Shown: positions 47,663 through 48,898 of the stretch, piece after piece | How positions within the stretch are numbered: position 1 is the first letter of the stretch | Layout: each line of letters starts with the position of its first letter | Source of the DNA: CAVAWX01 sp963614215 | GTDB taxonomy: Bacteria; Actinomycetota; Coriobacteriia; Coriobacteriales; QAMH01 | Direction of reading: 5' to 3' | Length of the DNA stretch: 48,898 nucleotides | Assembly: GCA_963614215.1 (NCBI GenBank) | Contig: CAVECB010000011.1 | Coordinates: 1-48,898, forward strand | Position numbers and translations under genes: made by a program | The notes under the pieces: model-generated | What the model saw: the letters and a program-made list of their open reading frames with translations, nothing else | What the model was told of the DNA's origin: nothing | The model's database searches: none

Positions 47663-48082
47663 ATGATCACCGGGGCGACCAAGGGCAAAGTCGATGCTAT
47701 CTGGCAGAAGATGTGGGAGGGCGGCATCACCAACCCGCTGGAGGTGATCAGCCAGCTCACCTACCTCATGTTCATCCGCTCGCTCGACGACAAACGCGAC
47801 GCCGACGCGGATCACGACGACATCCCGGACATCTTGGCGCATTGGGCCGATCTGGACGGTGAAGAGGGGCGCACGCGCAGCGAGAAGAGTTTTCTCGTGC
47901 CCCGCGACGAGATTGCCGCCAACGACTATGACTTTAGCTTCAACAAGTACATGGAGACGGTCTACGAGCGCGTCGAGTACCCGCCTGCTACAGAGATTCT
48001 GGCCGATCTCGACAGCCTGAACCGCCAGATGGCGATGAGCCTCGCAAAGCTGCAAAAGATGCTGGAAGCAGGTTCGAGATGA
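47663..48082 (+). CDS. hsdM: type I restriction-modification subunit HsdM remnant lacking the methyltransferase core
   Basis: A 139-residue in-frame product. Residues 1 to about 46 are the HsdM N-terminal domain (VDAIWQKMWEGGITNPLEVISQLTYLMFIRSLDDK). From about 50 onward it jumps to the C-terminal end of HsdM (IPDILAHWADLD, KSFLVPRDEIAANDYDFSFNKY, EYPPATEILADLDSLNRQM). The whole SAM-binding domain with its NPPF motif, several hundred residues in normal HsdM, is missing. It therefore cannot methylate DNA. GGAGAGGAG precedes ATG 47663. It may be a dead remnant, an assembly collapse, or a small protein that still binds HsdS. It overlaps the next gene by four bases. Confidence 0.8.
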   Translation: MITGATKGKVDAIWQKMWEGGITNPLEVISQLTYLMFIRSLDDKRDADADHDDIPDILAHWADLDGEEGRTRSEKSFLVPRDEIAANDYDFSFNKYMETVYERVEYPPATEILADLDSLNRQMAMSLAKLQKMLEAGSR

Positions 48083-48898
48083 GTGAATGCGTGGATAGGC
48101 CGCTCGTTTCCGCAGAGCTTGAAGATACCGATATCGTCTTATATAAGGTCGATGGAAAATCGGTGCCTGTGGAAGTTCACTATATGAACGAGACGTTTTG
48201 GCTCACGCAACAGGAAATGGCAAGTTTGTTTGGATGCAGTGCGGACAATATATCGCTGCATCTGAAAAACATCTATGCGTCCGGGGAGCTTGATGAAGAG
48301 GCAACTACCGAGAAAATCTCGACAGTTCAACAAGAGGGAACAAGGTCGGTGCGCAGAAAGCGCGGCTATTACAGCCTAGATGCAATCATCGCCGTGGGCT
48401 TTAAGGTGAACAACCAGCGCGCGGTGCAGTTTCGCAGATGGGCAAACGCCATCGTGAAGGACTACACCATCAAGGGTTGGGCGATGGACGACGAGCGCTT
48501 GAAGAGCGGCGGCAGCATCCTGACCCAAAAGTACTTCGACGAGCTACTCGAGCAGGTCCGCGAAATCCGCGCTTCCGAGCGCAGGTTCTACCAGAAGGTC
48601 ACGGACATCTACGCCACGGCCATCGACTACGACAAGAGCGCGGAGACCACGAGGACTTTCTTCAAGAGCGTCCAGAACAAGATGCACTACGCCGCGCACC
48701 GCCACACGGCACATTCCCATGACCATGCAGGATTGGGCCGCGCGCCTCGACGGTTTCCTGGAGTTCAACGGCGCCGAGCTTTTGACGGGGGCCGGCAAGG
48801 TGAGCGCCGAGGAGGCAAGGCTTCACGCCGAAACCGAGTTCGAGAAGTACCGTATAGTCCAGGACAGGCTCTTCGTCTCCGACTACGACCGATTCCTG
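48079..48898 (+). pseudogene. RhuM-like (virulence RhuM family) protein, internally deleted and frameshifted, truncated by window end
   Basis: ATG 48079 (ATGA overlap with hsdM) opens a RhuM-family frame: HYMNETFWLTQQEMASLFGCS, SLHLKNIYASGELDEEATTE, RRKRGYYSLDAIIAVGFKVNNQRAVQFRRWA, ILTQKYFDELLEQVREIRASERRFYQKVTDIYATAIDYDKS and VQNKMHYAAH. After about residue 205 the same frame turns to unrelated residues, while the +1 frame from 48719 gives the family C-terminus (MTMQDWAARLDGFLEFNGAELLTGAGKVSAEEA). The segment normally between these, roughly 60-70 residues, is absent. RhuM genes often sit inside type I restriction loci; function is unknown. The N-terminal third is more AT-rich than the rest. 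Confidence 0.75.

Overview
The window is high-GC bacterial chromosome, most likely from a Coriobacteriia-type actinobacterium (Actinomycetota) living on a host. This is inferred from the high GC, the Firmicutes-like order biotin carboxylase - Asp23 - nusB - xseB - dxs - tlyA - recN, a complete F1Fo ATP synthase operon, and large secreted beta-helix and SpaA-type surface proteins, one with a sortase-like anchor. No rRNA or tRNA gene is visible. Two runs of N (35521-35674 and 39174-39397) show the window is a gapped scaffold, and it ends inside a gene.

Layout. 1-5470 is an accessory surface locus. A 1586-residue beta-helix adhesin carries a 10-G tract just after its signal sequence. It is flanked by two related promoter-hairpin-terminator units that look like small RNA genes. 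The first converges on a 42-residue hydrophobic/basic peptide gene on the other strand, forming a candidate type I toxin-antitoxin module; the second keeps the RNA but has lost the peptide. 5642-16945 is a dense housekeeping run: a carboxyltransferase fused to a complete AccB-like biotin carrier, accC, asp23, nusB, xseB, dxs, tlyA, nadK, recN, a tsaC/sua5-type gene and rpiB. 17175-24314 holds a small membrane protein gene and atpBEFHAGDC, closed by a strong terminator. 24457-35513 holds an RND exporter, dapF and gltBD.

After the first gap, a minus-strand group encodes an ATP-grasp ligase of unknown substrate, DNA polymerase IV and a gap-truncated RNase HI. On the plus strand follow yraN (split by the second gap), comM and dprA, then an insertion of about 3 kb (a surface protein with an LPLAG anchor motif and a DinJ/YafQ toxin-antitoxin pair), then trmFO and xerC. 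The end of the window holds a decayed type I restriction-modification locus: an hsdM that has lost its methyltransferase core and a rhuM-like gene with an internal deletion and frameshift.

How the genes work together. CT-AccB and AccC form a biotin-dependent carboxylase. Dxs feeds isoprenoid synthesis, DapF makes meso-diaminopimelate for the wall, GltBD assimilates ammonia, and the atp operon encodes a proton-type ATP synthase. RecN, DinB, RNase HI, ComM, DprA and XerC cover recombination, DNA uptake and repair. The most interesting signals are the candidate type I toxin/antisense-RNA module with an orphan copy, the poly-G on/off tract in the adhesin, the carboxyltransferase-AccB fusion, the low-complexity tails on several core enzymes, and the paired internal deletions in hsdM and rhuM.
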